Assembly: GCA_937965785.1 (NCBI GenBank)
Contig: CALCKT010000043.1
Coordinates: 102,410 to 166,409 of the forward strand
DNA length: 64,000 nucleotides
Source: an uncultured Propionibacteriaceae bacterium
GTDB lineage: Bacteria; Actinomycetota; Actinomycetes; Propionibacteriales; Propionibacteriaceae
Reading direction: 5' to 3'
The position numbers and the translations under genes are program-made. Of the stretch, positions 32,817 to 41,553 are shown piece by piece. Positions within the stretch are counted from its first letter, which is position 1, and each line of letters opens with the position of its first letter. The notes beneath the pieces were generated by a model that worked only from the letters and a program-made list of their open reading frames with translations, was not told the origin of the DNA and did not search any database.

Positions 32817-33716
32817 GTGAAGGAAGTGCGGGTGCGGGTGCCGGCCAAGGTGAACCTGGTGCTGAACGTCGGAGCCACCGACGACGAGGGCTATCACGCC
32901 CTCGGAACCCTGTTCCAGGCGGTGTCGCTGTTCGACAACCTGGTGGCGCGACCCGCCGAGGCCGGGGTGTTCCGGGTGGGTTTCCGGGGCGAGGGCGCCT
33001 CCGGTCTGCCCGCCGACGACACCAACCTCGTGGTTCGCGCGGCCCGGCTGCTGGCCGAGACCTGCGGGACGGGAAACCTCGGGGCGGAGATCCGGGTCCA
33101 CAAACGCATCCCCGTCGCGGGAGGCATGGCCGGGGGATCGGCCGACGCCGCCGCCACCCTGGTCGCCTGCAACCGGTTGTGGGGGACGGGCCTGGATACG
33201 GGGCAGCTCCACGCTCTCGCGGCCCGGCTCGGCGCCGATGTGCCCTTCCTGCTGCACGGCGGCACCGCTGTCGGCACCGGGCGGGGGGAGAAACTGAAGC
33301 CCGTGCCGGTGCGCGGCAGCCTCCAATGGGTGCTGGCGCTGAGCCACCACGGCCTGTCCACCCCGGCGGTGTTCCGGGAGTTCGACCGCATCAGCCCGCC
33401 CCGGCCCACCGAAATCGACCCCGGTCTGCTGGCCGCCCTGGCCGCTGGTGATGTTCACCGGGTGGGTTCGCTGCTTGGAAACGACCTGCAGCGGGCGGCC
33501 GTAAACCTCCACCCCGAGCTGGCCGATGTCCTGGCGATGGGACGCGAGGCGGGCGCGGCCGGCGCCTTGGTGAGCGGTTCCGGCCCCACCATCGCCTTCC
33601 TGACCGACACCCCGGCCGCGGCCGATGCGATCTCCGGTCGGCTGGCGTTGTCCTCCCGGGTCCGTGCCGTGCGCCGCGCCCACGGGCCGGTGCCGGGCGC
33701 GCGGATCGTGAACTGA
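32817..33716 (+). CDS. ispE: 4-diphosphocytidyl-2-C-methyl-D-erythritol kinase IspE
   Basis: A 299-residue GHMP kinase of the MEP isoprenoid pathway. The substrate region PAKVNLVLNVGATDDEGYH, the ATP-binding glycine loop PVAGGMAGGSADAAATL and the C-terminal VSGSGPTIAFL are clear. It starts with GTG at 32817, four bases after the rsmA stop. It is last in the rsmI-tatD-rsmA-ispE run; the MarR gene follows 10 bp later and may be carried on the same transcript. Confidence 0.96.
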   Translation: MKEVRVRVPAKVNLVLNVGATDDEGYHALGTLFQAVSLFDNLVARPAEAGVFRVGFRGEGASGLPADDTNLVVRAARLLAETCGTGNLGAEIRVHKRIPVAGGMAGGSADAAATLVACNRLWGTGLDTGQLHALAARLGADVPFLLHGGTAVGTGRGEKLKPVPVRGSLQWVLALSHHGLSTPAVFREFDRISPPRPTEIDPGLLAALAAGDVHRVGSLLGNDLQRAAVNLHPELADVLAMGREAGAAGALVSGSGPTIAFLTDTPAAADAISGRLALSSRVRAVRRAHGPVPGARIVN

Positions 33717-33726
33717 GGGAGCTGGG

Positions 33727-34212
33727 ATGGACGAGGTCGACGAGGTGATGGCCGCGTGGCACCGGGAACGCCCCGATCTCGCCACCTCCCCCATGGGGGT
33801 GTGGTCGCGGATCCACCGGTTGGCGGCCCTCCTGAACGGGGAACGCAAACGCTGTTTCGCCGAACACGGACTGGAGGTCTGGGAGTTCGACGTCCTGGCG
33901 GCCCTGCGGCGCGCCGGACGGCCCTACCGGCTCTCCCCGGGCCAGTTGCTGCAGCAGACCCACGTCACATCCGGGACCATGACCAACCGGGTCGACCGGC
34001 TCCGTGCCCGGGGCCTGGTCACCCGCCACTCCGACCCGAGCGACGGCCGCGCCGCCCTCGTCGAGCTCACCGCCGCAGGCCGCCGGGCCGTCGACGAGGC
34101 CCTCGGGGCGCTGGTCGAACTGGAGGAGTCGCTGCTGGCCGGGTGGCCGGAGACGGAACGCCGAGCCCTGGCCGGGATGCTGCGGCGACTCCTCGCGGCC
34201 GCGCAGGATTGA
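33727..34212 (+). CDS. MarR-family transcriptional regulator
   Basis: A 161-residue winged-helix regulator. The recognition helix region is SPGQLLQQTHVTSGTMTNRVDRL and the wing is RARGLVTRHSDPSDGRAALVELT, both typical of MarR. The N-terminus, with HRLAALLNGERKRCFAEHGLEVWEFDVL, matches the dimerisation helices. The ATG at 33727 has GAGGGAGCTGG in front. It directly follows ispE and precedes the bacteriocin-type export genes by 121 bp, so it may control those genes, but no operator was found. Confidence 0.9.
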   Translation: MDEVDEVMAAWHRERPDLATSPMGVWSRIHRLAALLNGERKRCFAEHGLEVWEFDVLAALRRAGRPYRLSPGQLLQQTHVTSGTMTNRVDRLRARGLVTRHSDPSDGRAALVELTAAGRRAVDEALGALVELEESLLAGWPETERRALAGMLRRLLAAAQD

Positions 34213-34333
34213 AGCGGCTCCCGCCACCGCCCGTCCCGGATCGCCTGTCACAATTACAGATGTCCGTTCAATGAAGAGAGTATCGGGGCTTCCACCATCG
34301 GCCCCGGAACGGCCGCCCTGTTGAAAGGGGTAA

Positions 34334-34420
34334 ATGATGAGGACGACGAGGACCGAGGTCGCGGTTTCGGGTGGGATGGCCGGGGTCGCCGGTCCGGTGG
34401 GATCCGGGCCCGGGGTGTGA
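34334..34420 (+). CDS. 28-codon ORF in the position of a bacteriocin precursor
   Basis: A short ORF with a good ribosome-binding site (GAAAGGGG, 7 bp before the ATG) that encodes MMRTTRTEVAVSGGMAGVAG plus eight residues. It stops 3 bp before the GTG start of the bacteriocin-associated membrane protein. In lactococcin-972-type loci the precursor gene stands exactly here. This peptide is too short, lacks a hydrophobic signal core and has no Trp/Tyr-rich mature part, so it is either a truncated precursor or a leader peptide for translational coupling. Expression is unproven. Confidence 0.4.
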   Translation: MMRTTRTEVAVSGGMAGVAGPVGSGPGV

Positions 34421-34423
34421 GAA

Positions 34424-36478
34424 GTGCTGCGGAAGCTGCTGCGGCTCCTGTTGGTCGCGTCGTGGATCATCGCCTTCCTGCTGGCCTACCAGTCGGTTGA
34501 GGCCGGTAGCGCGGTGTCCCCCTTGGCCGCTCGTGCCCACATCCAGGTGACACGATGGGCGGGGGATGCCTCGGTGGATGAGCTGCGGCGCGACCTCGGG
34601 GAACTGGCCCGTGAGAAGGGAATCCTGATCGGACAGGTGGTGCCTTCCCTGGAGCACAATCGCACGGGCAGGACCATCTATCTGACCGGAGCCGGCGCTG
34701 ATGAGTTCGTGGCCTCGGATCCGGTCATGGATTTCGGGTACGCCATGCGCACCGAACTCAAGCCGATGCCGGAAATCGGGATGCGCGGCCCGGTCGGGTG
34801 GTGGATCGTGCTGGGAGAGGCCGGTGGCGGTGCTGTGGCCGATGTCCTGCGTGAGCACGGCGCCGAGGCCCACCAACTCGAGCCCGCGGGATATCCCGAC
34901 ATCAGGAAACTGGCTTCCGGGTCCAGTGAGGTCATCTGGGTGACCGCGCTGCTCCTGGCAGGCGCGACGGCCGCCTCCGTCGTGTCACGGACGCGGCGGT
35001 ACGCCATCAGACGCCTACACGGCGGGGAGGTGTGGGCCAGCTGGTTGAGCGAGATCGGGCCCCTGTTCCTGGGGTGGCTCCTGGGTGGGGCGGTGACGAT
35101 GGCGGTGGGGGTTGGCTGGGCCGCCATCTCGTTTGGGGGAGTGGGGGCCGGTGAGCTGGCGGCGCAGACCGCCCTGATGGCCGCCCTCCTGTTCTCCGGG
35201 GCGCTGGTTTCGTTGTTGTTCTTCCTGTGGATCACGCACGGCACCGACATTCTCGGAGCCATCAAGGGGGAGATTCCCGGGCGGCCCGTGTTGGCGGTGG
35301 CGTATTTCCTGCGATGCGTCTCCGTCGCCCTGGCGCTCGGCCTGGTGGCCGGTGTCGTGGCTCTCTCGGCGGACGCGAGGAGCCGTGAGGAGGCGACACG
35401 TCCCCTGCTGGAACTGGGTGATGCATCCGTGGTGGTTTCCGGCAACGTCTACAACCACGAGGACGAGAACCGGCTGGTGGAGGTCATCAGGTCCTGGCTG
35501 GCTTCCAAGGACAGGGCAGGGGACCTGCTGCTGGCGAAACGCCAGGCGCTGGCGGAGATCCCCGATGACGGAATGTCCGTTGAATCGCTCTGGGTCAATC
35601 ACCGCTATCTCGAGGAACAACGGGTGATGCTGGCCGATGGAACCAGGGCCACGGCGGGCAGCCTCGGTGACGGGATCACGATCCTGATCGGCCCCGGGTT
35701 GTGGGATCTGCGTGACCGGGTCGAGAAACAAGTGGAGGCCCTGTTCGAGGGAATGATCCGGCAGGACGCAGGCGATCTTCCGGTGAAGGTCGTTCCCGTC
35801 GGGGCGGGCCAGGTGCTGAACACCTTCTCCATGCCACCGGAGGTGGCGGGGGAGTCGTTGACGACGACGAGTTCCTCGCTGCTGAGCGATCCGGTCGTGG
35901 TAGTTGTTCCTCCCGGGGTTTTCGGGCCCTATGCCGGCACGGCGGGAGATGGGCAGCTGTTGGTTTTCGGAACGGATGGGATCCGTGCCGATGTCATGAA
36001 CAATCCCGAGCTCGGCCGTTTCGTGTTGAGCGTCACCCCCGTCGTGGAACGGGCCGGGACCATCATGGCGGACAAGAGAAACGAGTTGAGGATCGCGGCC
36101 TTCGGTGCCGCGACGGCGGGGGTGGTGGCGGTTCTGGCCGGAGTGGCGGTGGCCGGGGCCTACACCAGATTGCACGCCTCCCGCATCCTTGTCCGGCATC
36201 TGCACGGCTGGAGCATGTGGTCGAACTACCGGGTTCTGATCGCGCTGGAGGGGATCATCCTGTTGGCGGTCCTGGCCTGGGCTCCCTATGAGGTGATGCG
36301 GAGACGAGCGGAATTCGAGGTGCTTTTTGCGGGTGACCCCACCCTGCAGGCCCCGGCCCTCCAGGTCCTCGACATGCTCCCGGCCCTGCTGGTGTCGCTG
36401 GTCGCCACGGGCGGGTTCGCTCTCACGCTCCTGATCGCGCACCGGAACATCGTCAGAAATGGAATCAGTGAGGCCTGA
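34424..36478 (+). CDS. Lactococcin-972-type bacteriocin-associated integral membrane protein
   Basis: A 684-residue membrane protein with one N-terminal helix (LLRLLLVASWIIAFLLAY), a cluster of helices around residues 165-330, a long extracytoplasmic segment and three C-terminal helices, like an FtsX-type permease. Size and layout match the bacteriocin-associated integral membrane (putative immunity) family of lactococcin-972 loci. It starts with GTG at 34424. The ABC ATPase gene follows after 2 bp, so the two form an export or self-protection ABC complex. No full bacteriocin gene is found next to it. Family assignment rests on length, topology and the partner ATPase. Confidence 0.7.
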   Translation: MLRKLLRLLLVASWIIAFLLAYQSVEAGSAVSPLAARAHIQVTRWAGDASVDELRRDLGELAREKGILIGQVVPSLEHNRTGRTIYLTGAGADEFVASDPVMDFGYAMRTELKPMPEIGMRGPVGWWIVLGEAGGGAVADVLREHGAEAHQLEPAGYPDIRKLASGSSEVIWVTALLLAGATAASVVSRTRRYAIRRLHGGEVWASWLSEIGPLFLGWLLGGAVTMAVGVGWAAISFGGVGAGELAAQTALMAALLFSGALVSLLFFLWITHGTDILGAIKGEIPGRPVLAVAYFLRCVSVALALGLVAGVVALSADARSREEATRPLLELGDASVVVSGNVYNHEDENRLVEVIRSWLASKDRAGDLLLAKRQALAEIPDDGMSVESLWVNHRYLEEQRVMLADGTRATAGSLGDGITILIGPGLWDLRDRVEKQVEALFEGMIRQDAGDLPVKVVPVGAGQVLNTFSMPPEVAGESLTTTSSSLLSDPVVVVVPPGVFGPYAGTAGDGQLLVFGTDGIRADVMNNPELGRFVLSVTPVVERAGTIMADKRNELRIAAFGAATAGVVAVLAGVAVAGAYTRLHASRILVRHLHGWSMWSNYRVLIALEGIILLAVLAWAPYEVMRRRAEFEVLFAGDPTLQAPALQVLDMLPALLVSLVATGGFALTLLIAHRNIVRNGISEA

Positions 36479-36480
36479 GC

Positions 36481-37110
36481 ATGGTGTTGGTCGTTTCCTC
36501 CTTGAAGAAGTCCTTCGGGCCCCGGGTGCTGTGGGAGAACATCGATCTCAGGGCGGAGCGGGGCACCCTGACCGGCCTGATCGGCGCCAGCGGATCCGGC
36601 AAGTCAACCCTGCTGAACTGCATCGGGTTGTTGACGGCCCCCGACGGCGGAAGGATCTCCTTCGAAGGCGTCGAACTCCTCGACATGGGATCCACCAGGC
36701 GCCGGCTCTTCCGGCGGGACACACTGGGCTATCTGTTCCAGAACTACGCCCTGATGGAGGACGCGACGGTCAAGGAGAACCTCGCGGTTGCGATGCGGGG
36801 CAGGAAGGACACCGGCCGCATGCGGGAGGCCCTGGAATCCGTCGGGCTTGCCGACCGGTTGAACACGAGGGTCGCCACGCTCTCCGGCGGTGAACAACAA
36901 CGCGTTGCCCTGGCCCGCATCATGGTGAAGGCCGCCAAACTGATCCTCGCCGACGAACCCACCGGCGCACTCGACCCCACCAACGCCGGAATCGTAATGG
37001 GGCACATCCGCGCCATCGCCGACCAAGGGGCCTGCGTCGTGATCGCGACCCACGATCCCTTCGTAATGGACGGCTGCGATCAGCTCCTCAACCTTGACGA
37101 GGGCGCGTGA
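36481..37110 (+). CDS. Lactococcin-972-type ABC transporter ATPase
   Basis: A 209-residue ABC ATPase. Walker A is GASGSGKST, the Q-loop is GYLFQNYALMED, the signature is LSGGEQQRVALARI, Walker B is LILADEPTGALD and the H-loop is VIATHD. The short length and the N-terminus VVSSLKKSFGPRVLWENI fit the ATPase subgroup found in lactococcin-972-type bacteriocin export loci. The ATG is 2 bp after the stop of the membrane partner. Convergent with the metallopeptidase gene, 34 bp away. Confidence 0.88.
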   Translation: MVLVVSSLKKSFGPRVLWENIDLRAERGTLTGLIGASGSGKSTLLNCIGLLTAPDGGRISFEGVELLDMGSTRRRLFRRDTLGYLFQNYALMEDATVKENLAVAMRGRKDTGRMREALESVGLADRLNTRVATLSGGEQQRVALARIMVKAAKLILADEPTGALDPTNAGIVMGHIRAIADQGACVVIATHDPFVMDGCDQLLNLDEGA

Positions 37111-37144
37111 GGAGTTCGCGGCTTCGAGGTTCTCCCGGGTTGTT

Positions 37145-38356
37145 TCACCTGACCTTCTCCGAACCCACCACCCAGGTGTTGCACCCGCCGATGGACTCGG
37201 AGTGGAAACCCCGCATGCCCCAGTACAGCAGCGACTCCGGGCTGCCGTGGATGCCGTCGTCGATGAAGCTCTGCAGCGCCTTGCGGAGGACCTGGTAGTT
37301 CTTCTCGGTGAGCGCGAAGGAATCGTCGCTGCGGATCATTCCGGTGGCGTAGCACTCGGCCTGGATCTCCATCCGGCGTTCCGTCTCGTTCCCGCTGGGA
37401 AGTTTGGCCTTGGCGTTGAACAGTTTGCTCTGGGCCTGGATGTGGTGCCCGTACTCGTGGAAGACCATGAGCTTGATCCAGATGACGCTAGTGGAGTTTT
37501 CACGCAGCAGCCTGCCGCCGAAGTACAGGCTTCCCCCGTTCGCGCTGCAGTACACGGCGGGCGCCTGCAGGGTGCCGCAAGGAGTGGTCGCCGTGCCCCC
37601 CTCGTAGTAGTTGATGGGAAGGGAATGGGTGGGGTAGCCGAGCTGTTTGAAAACGGGAATCCACGCCCTGTGTGTGCACTCCACCGCGGCTTCGATCTGC
37701 TGTTTCATCTCGGCCATGGAGCTTGCGTGGCTTGGTTCGGGGCATCCGGTCACGTCGGGCCAGGCAAGATTGTAGATGGGTGCCCGCTGAACCGTCTTCC
37801 ACGCCGGGTCGTTGGAATCGGGGCTGGGGAGGGAATCCAGGTTTCCATCGGGCACCTTCCAGCCGTTCTGTCCCGGCCTGCGAGGGGCGGAAGTGGGCGT
37901 CGGTTCGGGGGAGGGTGTTGTCGGTTCGGGCGATGGGGTCTGCTTGGGCGGGACGCTGCTGCGCCGGGTCGTCGGGCTGGGGGAGGAGGTCGTGGTCTCC
38001 TCGGCGGGTGTCGGTTTCGAAGTTGATTCCCTCGGCTGGGAAGAAGTCCTGTGCGACGTCGTCGCGGCGGGTTCGGATGTGGTCTGATTCTTGGAACCGA
38101 AGGAACCCGCAAGTACCGCCAGCAGGGGAACCAGCACGACCAACCCGATCACGATGCCGAACGCCACCGGAACCCCTGCCCCGCCCTGCCGTTTCGGCGG
38201 TTGGGGGCTGTACTGGAAACCGAAACCCTGCTGCCCCGGAGTGTTCCAGTAGGGATTTGTGGACACCGGCGCCCAGCCCTGCCGGGGCGTCGGCTGCTGT
38301 CCCCAGATCGGCTGCTGATTCGGCTGCCACTGCCCACCCGGACCCGGAACACTCAT
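37145..38356 (-). CDS. Membrane-anchored neutral zinc metallopeptidase (YpfJ-like)
   Basis: A 403-residue protein. An N-terminal Gln/Pro/Trp-rich cytosolic tail of about 60 residues is followed by one transmembrane helix (AFGIVIGLVVLVPLLAVLAG). A Ser/Thr/Pro-rich stalk of about 80 residues, a likely O-mannosylation target, precedes a C-terminal zinc-peptidase domain. That domain has the HExxH motif in LMVFHEYGHHIQAQ and ETERRMEIQAECYATG with the third ligand Glu. It should act outside the membrane. The ATG at 38356 begins MSVPGPGGQWQPN. It is probably monocistronic. Confidence 0.87.
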   Translation of the reverse strand: MSVPGPGGQWQPNQQPIWGQQPTPRQGWAPVSTNPYWNTPGQQGFGFQYSPQPPKRQGGAGVPVAFGIVIGLVVLVPLLAVLAGSFGSKNQTTSEPAATTSHRTSSQPRESTSKPTPAEETTTSSPSPTTRRSSVPPKQTPSPEPTTPSPEPTPTSAPRRPGQNGWKVPDGNLDSLPSPDSNDPAWKTVQRAPIYNLAWPDVTGCPEPSHASSMAEMKQQIEAAVECTHRAWIPVFKQLGYPTHSLPINYYEGGTATTPCGTLQAPAVYCSANGGSLYFGGRLLRENSTSVIWIKLMVFHEYGHHIQAQSKLFNAKAKLPSGNETERRMEIQAECYATGMIRSDDSFALTEKNYQVLRKALQSFIDDGIHGSPESLLYWGMRGFHSESIGGCNTWVVGSEKVR

Positions 38357-38442
38357 TCTTTTTCCTCTTCGCTCCGTCTGCTCATGACTGTGCTGACGCG
38401 AGAAGTTTCGCACCCGCCCAGCTCATGCGCGTCCGCAGGTGT

Positions 38443-39129
38443 TCATCCGGAGGGTGGGAGATGGGCTCGCCGCCGCTCGTCCTTGAGTTCGACGAGGAGC
38501 CTGGGGTCGGCCTTCAGGTTGGCCATTCCGTTCCAGGCCAGATTGATCAGGTGCCGGGCCACCACCAGCCGCTCCGGTTTGCGGTCGTTCAGCCACTGCT
38601 GGCCCGTCATGGCCACCAAACCCACCAGGGCCTGGGCGTACAGGTGCGCGTACCCCGGGTCGCGCCCCAGACGGGCGAACTCGGCTCCCAGGATCTCCTC
38701 CACCTGGATGGCGATCTCGCTGAGGATGGAGGCGAAGGAACCGGTGGGGTTCGCCAGCGACGAGTCACGTGAGAGGATGCGGAAACCGTCCGGGCAGCGG
38801 TTGATGTAATCGAGGAGAGCCAGGGCACCGCGCTCGAGGGTTTCCCGGGGTCCCGCACCGGGTTTGTTCAGGGCGGCCCGGATCTCCGCGTGCAGCGTGG
38901 TGGTCTCGCGTTCCACCACCGCCTGATAGGCGCCGTCCTTGCCCCCGAAGTGCTCGTAGACCACGGGTTTTGACACCCCGGCCCGGGCGGCGATCTCCTC
39001 CACGGACGTGCCCTCGAACCCCCGCTCCGCGAACACCTCCCGGGAGATGGTGAGCAGCTGCTCGCGCCGCTCCGCCGAACTCAGGCGCACCCGCGAACGA
39101 CGGGCGCGGGTACTGGCGGGCGTTGGCAT
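38443..39129 (-). CDS. TetR-family transcriptional regulator
   Basis: A 228-residue regulator. The DNA-binding domain is intact: REQLLTISREVFAERGFEGT, VEEIAARAGVSKPVVYEHFG, then GGKDGAYQAVVERE. The C-terminal ligand domain (residues about 85-220) is of the all-helical TetR type and ends in a charged tail. I start it at 39129; in-frame ATGs at 39147 and 39165 are also possible. No operator or target gene is evident. It lies between the metallopeptidase and tag genes, all on the minus strand. Confidence 0.92.
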   Translation of the reverse strand: MPTPASTRARRSRVRLSSAERREQLLTISREVFAERGFEGTSVEEIAARAGVSKPVVYEHFGGKDGAYQAVVERETTTLHAEIRAALNKPGAGPRETLERGALALLDYINRCPDGFRILSRDSSLANPTGSFASILSEIAIQVEEILGAEFARLGRDPGYAHLYAQALVGLVAMTGQQWLNDRKPERLVVARHLINLAWNGMANLKADPRLLVELKDERRRAHLPPSG

Positions 39130-39189
39130 GGTTCCAGTTTCCCGCATCCGTGGGACGATACCCAAACAAGGGTCCGGGACAACCGGTTT

Positions 39190-39759
39190 TCATGCCTCCG
39201 TCCCGGTTCCACGTACCCAGCACGATGCAAGGTGGTCGTTGACCAGCCCGATGGCCTGCATGGTGGAGTACAGCGTCACCGGGCCGACGAAACGGAACCC
39301 CAGGTTCTTCAACCGGTGGCTGAGGGCCTCGCTTTCCGGGGTCCGGGCCGGTATCTCGTCGCGGTTCTCGGGTGGGACCAGCGCGGGAGGGGGGACGTGT
39401 TCGGCGAAGATGTCCGCCAACCGCCCGCCCGCGACATGCAGGGCGACCAGCGCCCTGGCGTTCGCGATGGCCGCCCGGATCTTCATCTCGTTGCGGATGA
39501 TCCCGGGGTCCGCCATCAGGCGGGCGACGTCCTCCTCGCCGAAACCCGCCACCGTTTCCGGGTCGAAACCCGCGAAGGCCGCCCGGAACGCTTCGCGTTT
39601 GCGCAGGATCATGATCCAGTTCAACCCCGATTGGAAACCCTCCAGCACCAGTCGCTCGAGCAGCAGCGACTCCTCCGGGTCATCGGGGAGGGGGCGTCCC
39701 CACTCGGTGTCGTGGTACTGCTCGTACAGCGGATTCCCCGCCCCGAAACAACGCTCCAT
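39190..39759 (-). CDS. tag: DNA-3-methyladenine glycosylase I
   Basis: A 189-residue base-excision enzyme for 3-methyladenine. The family N-terminus ERCFGAGNPLYEQYHDTEWG is present, with the catalytic Glu in HDTEWG, followed by LVLEGFQSGLNWIMILRKRE and the C-terminal HLASCWVRG segment that holds zinc ligands. The usual WA after the first Cys is FG here. The ATG at 39759 has a strong GAGGAGGAAG site just upstream. It is one of three DNA glycosylases in the window (ung, tag, mpg). Confidence 0.94.
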   Translation of the reverse strand: MERCFGAGNPLYEQYHDTEWGRPLPDDPEESLLLERLVLEGFQSGLNWIMILRKREAFRAAFAGFDPETVAGFGEEDVARLMADPGIIRNEMKIRAAIANARALVALHVAGGRLADIFAEHVPPPALVPPENRDEIPARTPESEALSHRLKNLGFRFVGPVTLYSTMQAIGLVNDHLASCWVRGTGTEA

Positions 39760-39907
39760 GCTTCCTCCTCGGATCAGTCCTTCACCAGCAATCATGGACA
39801 CACCGGTGCCGGATCCTCCGGAAACGCGACGCCGCCCCGGGACTGTGGAAAACCCAAGGACCGGTTCTTTCCGTTAGACTTGCGAACCGGCCCGGGTTCC
39901 GGGTCGT

Positions 39908-39986
39908 TCCCCGGTTGGTCTTCCGGCAGGGCCCGCCTGACTTTGAATCAGGATTAGCGAAGTAGGTTCGACTCCTACCCGGGGAG
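39908..39986 (+). tRNA. tRNA-Gln (anticodon UUG), unusual form
   Basis: TCCCCGG pairs perfectly with CCGGGGA (39979-39985) as acceptor, discriminator G. The anticodon arm is CCTGA-CTTTGAA-TCAGG (anticodon TTG, codon CAA) and the T-arm is GTAGG-TTCGACT-CCTAC. U1-A72 and G73 are glutamine identity marks. The total of 79 nt is longer than normal: the variable loop is nine bases (ATTAGCGAA) and the D-arm (GGTC/GGCC) has an enlarged loop, so it departs from standard tRNA-Gln. CCA is not encoded. The last 12 bases overlap the 3' end of the opposite-strand gene. Confidence 0.7.
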
Positions 39987-41036
39987 CACGAAATGCCTGA
40001 ACAGGATCATGCAGGCCACGATGATGGCGAGCCAGATGAAGTCCGAGATTCTCACCTCGCGCTGCAGCCGTTTGCCCTGCGGCGCGACCTGAACGGGGGT
40101 TCCCGGCCCGTAGCTGGTGTTCCCGGCAGCCCCGGCCAGTGCACGTGGATCGCTGTAGCGGTTCACGACCGGGGTGAGCGAACCCAGCACGCCGTTCGCG
40201 ATGGTCTCCAGCAGGCGCCAGGTGTCCGGGTGTGTCAGGTCCTGCTGGGATTGGGTGTAGCAGAACAGCCAGTCGTCGACCATTTCTATGTCGTATACGA
40301 CGGGCGCGTTCAGCAGTGCTTCCATGACGTTGGGTGGCAGCAGCTGGAAGGCGTCGCGGCCGTAGCTTTCGGGGGCGTAGAGCTGATAGTGGCTGTCGAA
40401 GGGTTCCCCCAGACTGATGCGCTGCGAGGATGCGAAGGTCTCCGGCAGATTCGTTCCCCACCTGCCGTTGTTCGCCTTGGCATCAAGCAGCAGGTGCGGG
40501 ACGGGATGCGGCAGCCGGAACGCGGCGAAGCGCCAGTAGTAGGTGGTGCTGTCCTTGCCTGAGCCCGTGGTGTATTGGTAGCGGCCGGCGTCGGCCAGTA
40601 ACCCGGTCAGGGAGAACAGATGGAAGGTGGAGGCCCGGGAATTTCCCTTGTTGAAAAGCAGCCCCGGGTAGTTGGGGTTGGCCGAGCGGATTCTGAACTG
40701 CATCCCGTTGGCGTCGGCGAAACGCGCCAGCAGGGCCCAGTCCATCCGGCGCCGGTGAGACTTCAAAAGTCTCTTGACGGAAAAGACGACAACCGTGACG
40801 AAGACGGCACAGAAAAAGAACGCGAAGAGCAGGAACTGATTCGAGAATCCGGAGATTCGCAAGACGTTGAAGAAGTGGAAGGTGACCAAGGCGAAGGCGG
40901 CCACGAAGATGAGCAAGGCAAGCCACCCGGGTGCCCCGCGGGGTCCGAACTCGCCGTTTTTGCGGCGCTGTTTCAGGACCTGTAGCTCCTGCGGGGTGAG
41001 GGGCATCACCAAGGGGTCCGTGTTGAATCTCACCAT
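39975..41036 (-). CDS. Hypothetical membrane protein, tandem paralogue 1
   Basis: A 353-residue protein I do not recognise. The N-terminus MVRFNTDPLVMPLTP leads to two helices (LALLIFVAAFALVTFHFF; LLFAFFFCAVFVTVVVFSV), then a cytosolic region of about 220 residues and a single C-terminal helix (FIWLAIIVACMILFRHFVL). It is a tandem copy of the next gene. The central part is almost identical at DNA level, whereas the N-terminal halves differ a lot. Its last codons and TAG stop lie inside the 3' part of the tRNA-Gln gene on the other strand. Confidence 0.75.
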   Translation of the reverse strand: MVRFNTDPLVMPLTPQELQVLKQRRKNGEFGPRGAPGWLALLIFVAAFALVTFHFFNVLRISGFSNQFLLFAFFFCAVFVTVVVFSVKRLLKSHRRRMDWALLARFADANGMQFRIRSANPNYPGLLFNKGNSRASTFHLFSLTGLLADAGRYQYTTGSGKDSTTYYWRFAAFRLPHPVPHLLLDAKANNGRWGTNLPETFASSQRISLGEPFDSHYQLYAPESYGRDAFQLLPPNVMEALLNAPVVYDIEMVDDWLFCYTQSQQDLTHPDTWRLLETIANGVLGSLTPVVNRYSDPRALAGAAGNTSYGPGTPVQVAPQGKRLQREVRISDFIWLAIIVACMILFRHFVLPG

Positions 41037-41553
41037 GGCCCTCAGACTAACCAGACGAAGGCTCAAGTGGTGAGGCCGGCCCCGGCCCGAATCGGCTCCG
41101 CCGTTACCTGGTGAACACGTAGACCATCTGGTAGAACAGGAAGAACCCGATGAGCCCGACGAACCCGATGAGCAGGAGGATCAACACCGGGTTCGTCATG
41201 CTCCGGAGACGCCTGCCCAGCGGCGCCACCGGCGCCGGGGTTCCCGGCCCGTAGCTGGTGTTTCCGGCAGCCCCGGCCAGTGCACGTGGATCGCTGTAGC
41301 GGTTCACGACCGGGGTGAGCGAACCCAGCACGCCGTTCGCGATGGTCTCCAGCAGGCGCCAGGTGTCCGGGTGTGTCAGGTCCTGCTGGGATTGGGTGTA
41401 GCAGAACAGCCAGTCGTCGACCATTTCTATGTCGTATACGACGGGCGCGTTCAGCAGTGCTTCCATGACGTTGGGTGGCAGCAGCTGGAAGGCGTCGCGG
41501 CCGTAGCTTTCGGGGGCGTAGAGCTGATAGTGGCTGTCGAAGGGTTCCCCCAG
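40097..41553. repeat. 316-bp near-identical blocks in the two paralogues
   Basis: Bases 40097-40412 and 41238-41553 match with one mismatch that I can see (ttc/ttt near 40122). Immediately outside the block, base differences rise sharply. The offset is 1141 bp. This is a sign of recent gene conversion within an older tandem duplication. Confidence 0.85.

Noticed and set aside
34334..34420. A genuine lactococcin-972 precursor
   Set aside because: The 28 residues have no signal peptide and no mature region, so it is listed only as a low-confidence short ORF.
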